Shown here one piece after another: positions 45,444 through 53,448 of a DNA stretch of 53,448 nt. The DNA is from Halanaerobium sp. (GTDB taxonomy: Bacteria; Bacillota; Halanaerobiia; Halanaerobiales; Halanaerobiaceae): contig JAGYNO010000006.1 of assembly GCA_018399955.1 (NCBI GenBank), forward strand, positions 1 through 53,448. The letters are read 5' to 3'. Numbering within the stretch: the first letter of the stretch is position 1; each line of letters opens with the position of its first letter. The translations under genes were made by a program, and so were the position numbers. The notes under the pieces are model-generated. The model worked only from the letters and a program-made list of their open reading frames with translations. It was not told where the DNA came from and ran no database searches.

Positions 45444-46592
45444 TTATTCTTTATATTTATCAAAATCAATAAAAAAATCTTTCCACTTATAATCTTCAAC
45501 ATCATCTTTAGAATTCCTATTTTTATTTTGAGATTTTTTCTTATTACTCTTTTTCTTTTTATCATTTTTCTGGCTGCTATTAGCTGTTTTTTTGGCTTCA
45601 TTTTTATCCCTACTGTCGGCCTCTGCTGCTTTGTTGTCCATTTCTTTCTGCAGCCAGCGTTTAAAATCACCAAGATTGTTGATCCCGATTTCTTTAATTG
45701 GATTAATAAAGTTATCTTCTACATATTTTAAAGACGGCTGTCCATCTCTTTTCCTGCGTACAGCTTCTCTAATGGCAGCAAGTGCGAGTTCTTTACTTAA
45801 AGCCTGTTCTCCTGTAATCCAGCTCTGAAAAGTCTTAAGCTGGGCAGTATTTGAAGAAAAAGAATTTATGCCGTAAGCCTGGGCCAGCTCTCTCGTCTCA
45901 CGGTGCAGCTTATCCTGCTGCTGAAGTTTTTCGTAAGTAGTGATATCTTCCTCATACCAGCTCTCAACTATTGCCCTTAGATAAGCAAATGAACCATTAA
46001 GATAATCACCACCACCCTGCCTCTCAAGCCATTTATTCACCCTGCGGACAAGTTCTTTGAGCATTTTTAATTCAAAATCTTGAAGCCAGCCCTTTATCTC
46101 TTCTCGCCGATGGATATTTTTCTGTGATGGAGGCAGAAAAGATATTAGAGCAGCTGCAATTTCCTTTTTAGAAACAATATTAGTTTGAATAACCTGTCTC
46201 CTCAGCTCAGCACCGGATAATTTTTCCTCTATTTGAGAATCGCTCTTCTCTTTAAATTTATTATTAAATAAATGTTTAAGCTCTAATTGATAGCTTAAAA
46301 GATGAGAGGTTTTTTGCTGCCTATTTGATAGGATTGATTTATCACTTAAAGATTTAAGAATATCCTTTAACTCCTTAATATCAATCCCCAGAGCTGCTGC
46401 TGCAAGAGGGAGCTTTATTTTGATTAGCTTTTCTTTACGGCGGTGAGTTAACAAATAGAGAAGCAGTTTTACTTCATTTCCAGAAAACTGCCTTAAAAAT
46501 CCTTTATCAATAATAGTATCAGAGATACTTAAAATCTGTCTGCTTTCTTTTTCTGTAAAATCTAACTCTTCTTTATAAAAATTATGTTCCAT
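45444..46592 (-). CDS. DnaD-domain replication initiation protein (DnaD/DnaB_2-like)
   Basis: 382 aa from ATG 46592, which has GGTGG upstream; the longer frame to 46754 would run through the promoter. An N-terminal winged-helix-like region (about 25-95) is followed by DnaD-type helices: GSFAYLRAIVESWYEED around 200-216 and LSKELALAAIREAVRRKRDGQ ... SLKYVEDNFINP around 260-305. The C-terminus is a Lys/Asn/Ser-rich disordered region ending YKWKDFFIDFDKYKE. In Bacillus DnaD and DnaB (a DnaD-domain protein) bridge DnaA and the helicase loader. Here a single such gene sits in one operon with loader and helicase. Confidence 0.82.
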   Translation of the reverse strand: MEHNFYKEELDFTEKESRQILSISDTIIDKGFLRQFSGNEVKLLLYLLTHRRKEKLIKIKLPLAAAALGIDIKELKDILKSLSDKSILSNRQQKTSHLLSYQLELKHLFNNKFKEKSDSQIEEKLSGAELRRQVIQTNIVSKKEIAAALISFLPPSQKNIHRREEIKGWLQDFELKMLKELVRRVNKWLERQGGGDYLNGSFAYLRAIVESWYEEDITTYEKLQQQDKLHRETRELAQAYGINSFSSNTAQLKTFQSWITGEQALSKELALAAIREAVRRKRDGQPSLKYVEDNFINPIKEIGINNLGDFKRWLQKEMDNKAAEADSRDKNEAKKTANSSQKNDKKKKSNKKKSQNKNRNSKDDVEDYKWKDFFIDFDKYKE

Positions 46593-46635
46593 AATACCAC
46601 CTGCATAACTTTGTATTTTTAAATTACTTATTATC

Positions 46636-46644
46636 ATTATATCA
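46636..46644 (-). promoter_or_regulatory. Extended -10 promoter element of the helicase-loading operon
   Basis: On the minus strand TGA precedes TATAAT (extended -10, TGnTATAAT). The -35 region is weak (CTTAAA at 17 nt). It is about 44 nt upstream of the DnaD-like ATG. The same TGATATAAT sequence stands before the DUF362 gene. Confidence 0.5.
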
Positions 46645-46815
46645 GAAATCTGAGTTTTTTTAAGTAGAAATTTAAAAAGTGCAAATAAAATTAAAAATTT
46701 ATCTCCCGCTAAATTATGGTAAATAGTAGATTCTAATCCTTTATATGTAAGCATTATCAGCTGTTCAGCATCGGCATTATTAGTTATTAGAAGGCCGAGA
46801 TAGCAGGCCTTTTTC

Positions 46816-46844
46816 TTGACACCAACTACTGCATCTGCTAATAT
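46816..46844 (+). promoter_or_regulatory. Promoter of purB
   Basis: TTGACA (46816-46821) and TAATAT (46839-46844) are 17 nt apart, leaving a leader of about 90 nt before purB. Confidence 0.65.
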
Positions 46845-46942
46845 TAAACTGGAATATAAACTTTATTATTTTTAATTAAAGCCAAGTGCTTTACAAAGCC
46901 ATTTTTGGCTGATTAGAGCCCATAAGGAAAGGGAGATTATGT

Positions 46943-48241
46943 ATGTTGTCAAGATACAGCCGGACAGAGATGAAAAAAGTCTGGAGTGAAGAAAATAAGT
47001 ATAAGATCTGGCTCGATATAGAAATTGCTGTTTTAAAAGCCAGAGCTGAGATAGGAGAAATACCTGCAGAAGCTGCTGAGAAAATTGAAAAAGAAGCTGA
47101 GGTAGACTTAAAGAAAATTAAGGAAATCGAAAAAAAGACACGCCATGATATGATTGCATTTATTGAGGGTATATCTGCTCCACTTGGAGAAGAATCGCGC
47201 TTTATTCATGAAGGCCTGACCTCATCGGATATTAAAGATACCGCTCGAGCTGTACAGATGAAAGAAGCCTGTGAGCTGATTCTAGCTGATCTAGAAGATT
47301 TGCATAAAGTTCTTGGCAAAAATGCTTTGGAATATAAGGATACAATTATGGTAGGCAGAACACATGGTGTCCATGCTGAACCGGTAACCTGGGGGCTTAA
47401 AGTTCTCACCTGGTATGAAGAAATTGCTCGTCAGATTAAAAGGTTTAATGACTTGATGGAGATTGCTGCAGTTGGACAGATATCTGGAGCGGTCGGAACA
47501 TTTGCCTCTATCGACCCAGAAGTAGAAGAAAGAGTCTGTGCAGTGCTGGGCTTAAAAAATGCGGTGGTTACATCACAGATACTGCAGAGGGACAGGCATG
47601 CAGACTTTGTGGAGCGGCTGGCATTAACTGCTGCTTCAATAGAGAAATTTGCAACCGAAATAAGAAATCTGCAGAGAACAGATATTCTTGAGGTAGAAGA
47701 AGGATTTAGAAAAGGACAGAAAGGATCTTCTGCTATGCCTCATAAGAAAAATCCAATTGTATGTGAACGTCTGAGCGGTCTCGCCCGGGTAGTTAGGGGT
47801 AATGTAGTACCTGCCTTAGAAAATATTGCCCTCTGGCATGAAAGAGACTTAACCCATTCATCAGTTGAGAGAATTATTCTGCCTGATAGTGCAATTTTAG
47901 TAGATTATATGCTTGTAAAGTTTAAAGAAGTTATGGAAGAATTGGTTGTTAATGAGGATAATATGCAGCTCAACTTAGAAAAAACGCTTGGACTTACATT
48001 TTCTCAGAGGTTAATGCTGGCCCTTGTTGATAAGGGATTACGCAGGGAAGAAGCTTATGAGCTCGCCCAGAGAAATGCAATGAAGGCCTGGGAAAATAAA
48101 GAGGATTACAGGGAGCTGATAGCAGCTGATCAGGAGATAAGAGACTATCTGACTGAAGAAGAGCTGGACTCTATATTTGACTGGCAGGCATACTTAAAAA
48201 ACATAGATAGGATATTTAAGAGAACAAATCTTTTAAAATAG
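46943..48241 (+). CDS. purB: Adenylosuccinate lyase
   Basis: 432 aa. PurB catalyses two fumarate-releasing steps: SAICAR to AICAR and adenylosuccinate to AMP. The family signature GSSAMPHKKNPI is present (near residues 262-273), with the earlier TSSDIKDTARAVQM and GRTHGVHAEPVTWGLK carrying catalytic residues. The N-terminus MLSRYSRTEMKKVWSEENKY is typical. GGGAGA precedes ATG. purA follows after 134 nt, so the last two steps of AMP synthesis are side by side. Confidence 0.96.
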   Translation: MLSRYSRTEMKKVWSEENKYKIWLDIEIAVLKARAEIGEIPAEAAEKIEKEAEVDLKKIKEIEKKTRHDMIAFIEGISAPLGEESRFIHEGLTSSDIKDTARAVQMKEACELILADLEDLHKVLGKNALEYKDTIMVGRTHGVHAEPVTWGLKVLTWYEEIARQIKRFNDLMEIAAVGQISGAVGTFASIDPEVEERVCAVLGLKNAVVTSQILQRDRHADFVERLALTAASIEKFATEIRNLQRTDILEVEEGFRKGQKGSSAMPHKKNPIVCERLSGLARVVRGNVVPALENIALWHERDLTHSSVERIILPDSAILVDYMLVKFKEVMEELVVNEDNMQLNLEKTLGLTFSQRLMLALVDKGLRREEAYELAQRNAMKAWENKEDYRELIAADQEIRDYLTEEELDSIFDWQAYLKNIDRIFKRTNLLK

Positions 48242-48375
48242 CATTAAAAAGATGCACTAAAGCAAAAACTTTGTTAAAATATAAATAAGAAGAGAAATAA
48301 TATAATTTTAATAAGTAATGAGCAGAGAGAAGTAAATTAAAATTTTAGTTTTTAAGTGAGGAGAGAATTTAAAAA

Positions 48376-49647
48376 ATGGCAAATAAGATTGTAGTTGGTG
48401 CTCAATGGGGAGATGAAGGTAAGGGTAAAATTACTGACATGCTGGCAAAAACTGCTGATTTAGTTGTACGCTATGGTGGTGGTAATAATGCCGGTCATAC
48501 AGTTATTGTTGATGATCTAAAGTTTGAACTGCATTTAATTCCATCGGGAATATTATATGAAGATAAAATGTCTGTACTTGGTGGTGGAGTTGTTATAGAT
48601 CCCGAAGCAATGGTAGCAGAGATGGAAGGATTAAAAGAAAGAGGTATTTCACTTGATAATCTCTATATCTCAGAGACAGCACATGTTATCATGCCTTATC
48701 ACAGACTTCTGGATGGCTTAGAAGAAAAACGCAAAGGAGACAGCAAAATCGGTACTACAGGTAAAGGAATTGGCCCCTGTTATACTGATAAGACCTCAAG
48801 ACGAGGGATTAGAATTGCTGATTTACTCGATGAAAAGAGACTTAAAGCTAAATTAGAGCAGGCTCTAGATTTTCATAATGAAGTTCTAGAAAAAATATAT
48901 GGAGAAGAAAAACTTAATGCAGAAGATATTATTGAGGAATACAGACCATACATAGAAAAAATAAAGCCTCATGTAACTAATACCTCTCTGCTTTTAAATA
49001 AAGCTTATGCTGAAGATAAGAAGATATTTTTCGAAGGTGCTCAGGGAACACTTTTAGATATAGATTATGGTACCTATCCATTTGTTACATCTTCAAATCC
49101 GACGGCAGGTGGTGTCTGCACAGGGACCGGAATGGGACCTACTACAATAGATGATGTTATTGGAGTGACAAAGGCTTATCTGACAAGAGTTGGTGAGGGA
49201 CCATTTCCAACTGAATTAGATAATGAGTGGGGAGAGTTTTTGCGGGACAAAGGTCATGAATATGGAGTTACCACTGGACGACCACGCAGATGCGGCTGGC
49301 TTGATATCCCTATTTTAAAACATGCGGTAAGAGTTAACGGCCTTACAGAGATAGCGCTCACAAAAATTGATGTACTTACAGGTATTGAAGAAATAAAAGT
49401 ATGTACAGCCTATAAACATGGTGATAAAATTGTAGAAGAATTCCCACCATATTTAGAAAATGAAATACCATATGAACCGGTATATGAGAGCTGGCCCGGT
49501 TGGGATGAAGATATTACGGGCTGCAGAAATTACGATGAACTACCTATTAATGCTCAAAGATATATTGAAAGAATAGAGGAGTTGGTTGGTGTTCCGGCAG
49601 AAATCATTAGTGTCGGTCCCGGCCGAAAGGAAGCAATTATAAGATAG
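48376..49647 (+). CDS. purA: Adenylosuccinate synthetase
   Basis: 423 aa. PurA condenses IMP and aspartate using GTP, the first committed step to AMP. Signatures: VGAQWGDEGKGKITDML at the N-terminus, GGNNAGHTV, GTTGKGIGPCYTDKTSR, EGAQGTLLDIDYGTYPFVTSSN and TGRPRRCGWLD. The length is normal. A GAGGAGA site precedes the ATG. purD follows after 13 nt and is probably cotranscribed. Confidence 0.97.
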   Translation: MANKIVVGAQWGDEGKGKITDMLAKTADLVVRYGGGNNAGHTVIVDDLKFELHLIPSGILYEDKMSVLGGGVVIDPEAMVAEMEGLKERGISLDNLYISETAHVIMPYHRLLDGLEEKRKGDSKIGTTGKGIGPCYTDKTSRRGIRIADLLDEKRLKAKLEQALDFHNEVLEKIYGEEKLNAEDIIEEYRPYIEKIKPHVTNTSLLLNKAYAEDKKIFFEGAQGTLLDIDYGTYPFVTSSNPTAGGVCTGTGMGPTTIDDVIGVTKAYLTRVGEGPFPTELDNEWGEFLRDKGHEYGVTTGRPRRCGWLDIPILKHAVRVNGLTEIALTKIDVLTGIEEIKVCTAYKHGDKIVEEFPPYLENEIPYEPVYESWPGWDEDITGCRNYDELPINAQRYIERIEELVGVPAEIISVGPGRKEAIIR

Positions 49648-49660
49648 GGAGGATCGAATT

Positions 49661-50953
49661 ATGAAGGTAATGGTTGTCGGAGACGGCGGTAGAGAGCATG
49701 CATTAATCTGGAAACTTTTTCGCAGTGACAGAGTTGATAAAATTTATGCTGCCCCTGGAAATGATGGTATGACAAATATAGCAGAACTTGTTCCAATTGA
49801 GGCAGATGATATAGAGGCACTGGCTCGATTTGCAGAAAAAAATGATATAGGTATGACTGTTGTTGGACCAGAAGAACCTCTGGTTGCAGGCATAGTTGAT
49901 TACTTTATAGAAAGAGGCCTGCCTATATTTGGTCCCAAAAAACAGGCAGCACTGCTTGAAGGAAGTAAAATATTTGCAAAAAGTATTTTAAATAAATATG
50001 ATATTCCTACTGCAGAATACGAAATTTTTACAGATCCCGATACTGCTTTAAATTATTTGGAAAGTGCTGAATATCCACTTGTCATTAAAGCAGAAGGACT
50101 GGCTCAGGGTAAGGGAGTAATTGTAGCATCTAATTATGGAGATTCTCAGGATGCAGTTGCCCGAATAATGGAAGATAAGGCCTTTGGTGATGCAGGTGAC
50201 CGCATTGTTGTGGAAGATTTTCTCGAAGGAGAAGAAGTTGCTGTTTTAGCTCTGACTGATGGAGAGACAATTCTGCCGCTTACAACTGCAAGAGATCACA
50301 AAGCCGTATTCGAAGGTGATGAAGGACCAAACACTGGTGGAATGGGAGCATATTCACCTTCACCTTATATTGATGCAAAGATGATGGATAGAATATGTCG
50401 AGAAATCTTACGCCCTACCCTTAAAGCACTGAAAAGTGAAGGGATTGATTATCGAGGTGTTCTTTATGTTGGTATCATATTAACAGAAAATGGACCAGCA
50501 GTAATTGATTATAATGCACGTTTTGGAGATCCAGAGTCACAGGTAATGCTTCCGCGCATGAAAGAAGACTTACTTGATCTGATAGAATATACAAATAATG
50601 TACAGCTAAGAGCATTTGATGAAATTGGATTCTATGATTTTTCTGCAGTTTGTGTAATTTTGGCTTCTGCAGGCTACCCATTAACCTTTACCACTGATTA
50701 TGAGATAAAGGGTCTTGAGAAACTGAAATCTCATGATGATTTAATTATTTTTCACTCAGGCACCAAAATTAAAGATGGGAAATATTATACTAATAATGGC
50801 AGAGTGCTGGGGCTTACTGTTGTAGGTAATAGTTTATTTAATATTATCAATAAAGTCTATGAATATCTAGAAGAAGTAGAATTTGAAGATATGCATTATA
50901 GAACAGATATCGGCTTCAGTATTTCGCAAATAGCAGATACAAATTTGGAATAA
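49661..50953 (+). CDS. purD: Phosphoribosylamine-glycine ligase
   Basis: 430 aa. PurD makes glycinamide ribonucleotide, the second step of purine synthesis. The start MKVMVVGDGGREHALIWKL is typical. The ATP-grasp region shows YPLVIKAEGLAQGKGVIVA, and the signature FEGDEGPNTGGMGAYSPSP is complete; YNARFGDPESQVMLPR follows. GGGAGG lies upstream of ATG. The substrate glycine links it loosely to the gcv operon upstream. The remaining pur genes are not in the window. Confidence 0.96.
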   Translation: MKVMVVGDGGREHALIWKLFRSDRVDKIYAAPGNDGMTNIAELVPIEADDIEALARFAEKNDIGMTVVGPEEPLVAGIVDYFIERGLPIFGPKKQAALLEGSKIFAKSILNKYDIPTAEYEIFTDPDTALNYLESAEYPLVIKAEGLAQGKGVIVASNYGDSQDAVARIMEDKAFGDAGDRIVVEDFLEGEEVAVLALTDGETILPLTTARDHKAVFEGDEGPNTGGMGAYSPSPYIDAKMMDRICREILRPTLKALKSEGIDYRGVLYVGIILTENGPAVIDYNARFGDPESQVMLPRMKEDLLDLIEYTNNVQLRAFDEIGFYDFSAVCVILASAGYPLTFTTDYEIKGLEKLKSHDDLIIFHSGTKIKDGKYYTNNGRVLGLTVVGNSLFNIINKVYEYLEEVEFEDMHYRTDIGFSISQIADTNLE

Positions 50954-50964
50954 TCAATATTTAT

Positions 50965-50993
50965 TTGCTTTTATCTCTAGAAGTGGTTATAAT
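50965..50993 (+). promoter_or_regulatory. Promoter of cysE
   Basis: TTGCTT (50965-50970) and TATAAT (50988-50993) are spaced 17 nt apart, just after the purD stop. Predicted start near 51000, giving a leader of about 135 nt. Confidence 0.6.
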
Positions 50994-50999
50994 AAAGTC

Positions 51000-51114
51000 G
51001 ATTAGATTACTAAGGTTTATTTAATATTAAATCTACCAATAAATAGATGATTTTGCTGATCATTATTATTTATTAAACAATAATTAATTCAGAATTAATC
51101 TAGTTAATCTAATC
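51000..51114 (+). promoter_or_regulatory. Long cysE leader closed by a 10-bp inverted repeat
   Basis: GATTAGATTA (51000-51009), at the predicted transcription start, is the exact reverse complement of TAATCTAATC (51105-51114), which ends 6 nt before the AGGAGG site. Inside are smaller palindromes such as ATTTAATATTAAAT and TTAATTCAGAATTAA. The layout resembles a closed-domain regulatory leader. No known riboswitch or T-box core is recognised, and AT-rich DNA makes short palindromes common. Confidence 0.4.
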
Positions 51115-51133
51115 ATAAAAGGAGGTAACTGCA

Positions 51134-51790
51134 GTGTTTGAAACTATTAAATCTGATGTCAATGCAGTTTTTGAGCGTGATCCAGCTGCTAACAATATAA
51201 TCGAAGTTCTTTTATCTTACTCAGGTTTACATGTACTTTTATTCCATCGATTTTCTCACAAACTTTATCAGATGGGTATGAGAACAATCCCACGTTTGAT
51301 CTCTCAGCTGGCCCGATTTTTAACCGGAATAGAAATTCATCCGGGGGCTAAAATTGGCAGAGGCTTTTTTATAGACCATGGTATGGGGGTTGTAATTGGA
51401 GAAACCACAGAGGTTGGTGATAATGTAACACTCTATCAGGGAGTAACCTTAGGTGGTACAGGTAAAGAAAAAGGCAAAAGACATCCGACGATCCATGATA
51501 ATGTAGTTGTTGGAGCTGGAGCAAAGGTGCTTGGTTCTATAACAATTGGTAGTGATACAAAAATTGGTGCAGGTTCAGTGGTACTAAAAGATGTTGAGGA
51601 AAACGCTACTGTTGTTGGAGTGCCGGGAAGGGTAATAATCAGAGATGGGAAACGCGTTCATCCTCAGAAGGACTTACAGCATGGTGATCTGCCAGATCCT
51701 ATTGAAGATAAGTTTAAAGAAATAGAAGAAGAACTTTTTAATTTAAAAAAAGAAGTATTAAAAAAAGATTCATTTGAAGATGCAGGTTAA
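51134..51790 (+). CDS. cysE: Serine O-acetyltransferase
   Basis: 218 aa. CysE acetylates serine to O-acetylserine, the precursor of cysteine. The left-handed beta-helix hexapeptide region contains [41 protein letters not shown], split here over the active-site loop with the catalytic His and Asp residues. The short N-terminal helical domain is as in the Bacillus-type enzyme. The start is GTG with AGGAGG about 9 nt upstream. The C-terminal part of cysK, the next enzyme, is at the right edge of the window on the other strand. Confidence 0.95.
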   Translation: MFETIKSDVNAVFERDPAANNIIEVLLSYSGLHVLLFHRFSHKLYQMGMRTIPRLISQLARFLTGIEIHPGAKIGRGFFIDHGMGVVIGETTEVGDNVTLYQGVTLGGTGKEKGKRHPTIHDNVVVGAGAKVLGSITIGSDTKIGAGSVVLKDVEENATVVGVPGRVIIRDGKRVHPQKDLQHGDLPDPIEDKFKEIEEELFNLKKEVLKKDSFEDAG

Positions 51791-51804
51791 TATATATTTA
51801 TTAT

Positions 51805-51845
51805 GAAATCCTCTTGAAATTATTTAGCTTTAAGGGGATTTTTAG
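51805..51845 (+). terminator. Terminator after cysE
   Basis: AAATCCTCTTGAAA pairs with TTTAAGGGGATTT (one G-U pair, one bulge), followed by T residues. It lies 15 nt after the cysE stop. Confidence 0.7.
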
Positions 51846-51934
51846 GTATTAAAAATATTAGAGTTTCTAATTTTAAAGCTGTTCTTGGCAAAAATCAATT
51901 TCTAAAATAATTTTATGATAAATATAATAACTTA

Positions 51935-51962
51935 AAAGAGCCCAGCAGATCCTGAGCTCTTT
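51935..51962 (-). terminator. Terminator after the DUF362 gene (possibly bidirectional)
   Basis: AAAGAGC (51935-51941) pairs with GCTCTTT (51956-51962), with CAG/CTG pairs inside. T-rich sequence follows on both strands. It lies about 30 nt past the leftward DUF362 stop and faces cysE. Confidence 0.75.
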
Positions 51963-51990
51963 CTTATGTTAAATAATTTTTGCAATATAT

Positions 51991-53103
51991 TTAAATTTCA
52001 ATCAACTCATAATCTGAAGTGCCTAGACCAATTTCTTCAGCATATTCAATCTGTCTAATTCCACCATCAGTATTTGGATGTACATGTTTAAATTTGTTTT
52101 CACCTGCTTTAATTCCTCTATCAGCAAGCATGCCGGTGGCTTCTTCTGCATTATTTACTAGATCTAAAGAGGCCTGCTCAAGTGCTGTTGGATCTTTAGA
52201 GGCCAAAATTCCAATATCATTTACAATAGGTCGATCACTCCAGCCGGCACAGTCACAATCTGGCGAAACATTATTGACAAAATTAACATATGCAGTCTTA
52301 TCTTTTTTATCTTTAACTATTCCATAACTAAACTCAACCTGTCTTTCTTCTACCCCTTCACTGGTTGATTCCCATTCAATAGAAATAGCTTCAGTTGGAC
52401 ATGTAACAACACATTCTCCACAGCCAATACATATTTCATGGTTTATGCAGCTTTCTTGCTCATTAATAGTAATACAGTCTTCAGGACAGTATTTAACACA
52501 CTGCATACACTTAATACAGTGTTCTTCTTCAATTTCAGGCAGAACTGCAGAATGCATCATCTGTTTTCCAGCCCGGCTTCCCAGACCCATGCCAATATTT
52601 TTAAAAGTACCACCAAATCCAGTCAGTTCATGTCCCTTAAAGTGGGCAAGGCTGATCAAAACATCTGCTTCCATTACCTCAGCACCAACCTTTATTTTAT
52701 CAAAATGATTAAGGTTAACCTCAACTTCAATGGAGTTTTTGCCTGTGAGACCATCTGCAATAATAATTGGAGCCTGAATTGTAGCATAACTAAATCCATT
52801 TGCAACTGCACTATTTAAATGATCAATAGAGTTAGCACGCTTGCCAACATAAAGGGTGTTGGCATCTGTAAGGAAAGGCTTTCCTCTCTGTTTTTTTACA
52901 TCTTCTACAACCTGTTTAGTAAATATTGGGCGGATAAATGCAGTGTTTCCAGGTTCTCCAAAGTGCTGTTTTATAGCTACAAAGTCATCTTCTTCTATTA
53001 TTTCATGGAAACCAGCCTTATAAAATAATTTACTTAATTTTTTAACAAGACTCTCACTATTAGTCGTCGATTTCATATTAGTCATATATACTTTTGCGGT
53101 CAT
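51991..53103 (-). CDS. DUF362 protein with a 2x[4Fe-4S] ferredoxin domain
   Basis: 370 aa. The N-terminal half belongs to DUF362 (EDDFVAIKQHFGEPGNTAFIRP, then LISLAHFKGHELTGFGGTFKNIGMG). A ferredoxin domain is inserted around residues 190-235 with two CxxCxxCxxxC motifs: CIKCMQCVKYC and CIGCGECVVTC. DUF362 proteins are widespread in anaerobes, and their reaction is not established. An iron-sulfur electron-transfer role is probable. AAGGAGG precedes ATG; promoter at 53139-53167. Confidence 0.88.
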   Translation of the reverse strand: MTAKVYMTNMKSTTNSESLVKKLSKLFYKAGFHEIIEEDDFVAIKQHFGEPGNTAFIRPIFTKQVVEDVKKQRGKPFLTDANTLYVGKRANSIDHLNSAVANGFSYATIQAPIIIADGLTGKNSIEVEVNLNHFDKIKVGAEVMEADVLISLAHFKGHELTGFGGTFKNIGMGLGSRAGKQMMHSAVLPEIEEEHCIKCMQCVKYCPEDCITINEQESCINHEICIGCGECVVTCPTEAISIEWESTSEGVEERQVEFSYGIVKDKKDKTAYVNFVNNVSPDCDCAGWSDRPIVNDIGILASKDPTALEQASLDLVNNAEEATGMLADRGIKAGENKFKHVHPNTDGGIRQIEYAEEIGLGTSDYELIEI

Positions 53104-53138
53104 GATATCCCTCCTTAATTAATAATTTGCTATATTTA

Positions 53139-53167
53139 ATTATATCAGATTCCTGCGAGTATAAAAA
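53139..53167 (-). promoter_or_regulatory. Promoter of the DUF362 gene
   Basis: On the minus strand TGA precedes TATAAT (53144-53139), an extended -10, with TTTTTA as -35 at 17 nt. It is about 36 nt upstream of the ATG. Confidence 0.5.
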
Positions 53168-53187
53168 GGTCTGCTAAAATTTCACAA

Positions 53188-53223
53188 AAAAATAGCCCTG
53201 GAGGTTGGGGGTCCTCCCGGGCT
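53188..53223 (-). terminator. Terminator after cysK
   Basis: On the minus strand AGCCC-x-GGAGG type arms (53223-53213 and 53204-53194, one central mismatch) form an 11-position stem followed by a run of T residues. It lies about 45 nt past the cysK stop. Confidence 0.85.
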
Positions 53224-53265
53224 CTTAACAGGGGAAATTCTTCTATGTCAAGTATCGAGTTTGGC

Positions 53266-53448
53266 TTATTTGAAAACACCTGTACTTAAATATCTTTCTC
53301 CTGTATCAGGTATTATAACAACAATTCTTTTACCACTACCTATTTCTGCTGCAATTCTAAATGCTGCAGCAGCAGCTGCACCTGCAGAAAGCCCAACAAA
53401 AATCCCTTCTTCCTGAGCTAATCTGCGTGTGGTTTCAAATGCTAATTC
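53266..53448 (-). CDS. cysK: Cysteine synthase (C-terminal part, truncated by the window)
   Basis: The last 60 codons of a leftward gene; the rest lies beyond 53448. The sequence EEGIFVGLSAGAAAAAF matches the family GI.vG.SsGA region that contacts the PLP phosphate, and IVVIIPDTGERYLST is the strongly conserved C-terminal segment. CysK joins O-acetylserine with sulfide to make cysteine. Here the second Ser of the usual SSGA is Ala (SAGA). cysE is about 1.5 kb away, so the two cysteine-synthesis steps are near neighbours but on opposite strands. Confidence 0.9.
   Translation of the reverse strand, partial: ELAFETTRRLAQEEGIFVGLSAGAAAAAAFRIAAEIGSGKRIVVIIPDTGERYLSTGVFK

Larger units (their letters stand above)
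46593..46942. other. 350-nt divergent intergenic region (helicase operon / purB)
   Basis: No gene is seen. A leftward extended -10 element TGATATAAT (46644-46636) lies upstream of the DnaD-like gene. Further right is a small hairpin (AAGGCC 46791-46796 with GGCCTT 46806-46811, then T residues), and then a rightward promoter for purB at 46816-46844. No riboswitch is recognised. Confidence 0.5.

Noticed and set aside
50994-51133. T-box leader for cysE
   Set aside because: No T-box sequence (TGGNACCGCG-type) and no terminator in the leader were seen.

Overview
The window is a chromosomal replication-origin region from a low-GC, anaerobic-type Firmicute that probably has an outer membrane. The best fit is Halanaerobiales (Halanaerobium-like). 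This identification is an inference from the AT-rich composition, the many acidic proteins, the Firmicute-type origin gene order, and a Lol-like ABC/LolA-like/beta-barrel cluster that only makes sense in a two-membrane cell. No database search was possible.

Layout. Left of about 8.4 kb every gene runs leftward: dnaA, dnaN, an S4 RNA-binding gene, recF, remB (DUF370), gyrB, gyrA. Beyond gyrA lies a two-gene unit encoding a secreted poly-aspartate protein and a 55-residue protein. A strong leftward promoter at 27-55 fires out of the window. Two DnaA-box-rich gaps flank dnaA (8331-8593 and 10010-10565). The dnaA-dnaN gap carries six TAG trinucleotides beside a G-rich patch and a DnaA box, the layout of a DnaA-trio unwinding element. 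Right of the origin the genes run rightward: rnpA, yidD, yidC, jag, mnmE, mnmG, rsmG, noc, parA, parB. There are two perfect parS palindromes (inside mnmE and just after parB) and one exact Noc-binding palindrome inside gcvPB.

19.4-35.9 kb holds a DUF554 protein, a glycine-riboswitch-controlled glycine cleavage operon (gcvT-gcvH-gcvPA-gcvPB), a TPR protein, a DUF951 protein, ychF, a ZIP metal transporter, a TRAP transporter (dctPQM), rpsF-ssb-rpsR, a DUF2232 protein, rplI, and two paralogous AEC-family permeases.

35.9-41.9 kb is a TetR-headed operon: repressor, LolD-like ATPase, two LolC/E-like permeases, a LolA-like carrier and a beta-barrel protein. It reads as a complete route from inner membrane through periplasm to outer membrane and is the most interesting system here. 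After it come a small membrane protein and pspC, which is bracketed by a 16-bp repeat. A leftward helicase-loading operon follows (DnaD-like, DnaI/DnaC-like loader, DnaB, small ORF).

46.9-53.4 kb holds purB, purA, purD, cysE with a long leader, a leftward DUF362 ferredoxin-like protein, and the C-terminal end of cysK. No tRNA, rRNA, CRISPR array or insertion sequence was recognised. rpmH, normally found just before rnpA, is not there. Several start codons were moved from the longest ORF to a position with a better ribosome-binding site, and TTG starts are frequent (gyrA, dnaN, mnmE, ssb, dctP and probably yidD).
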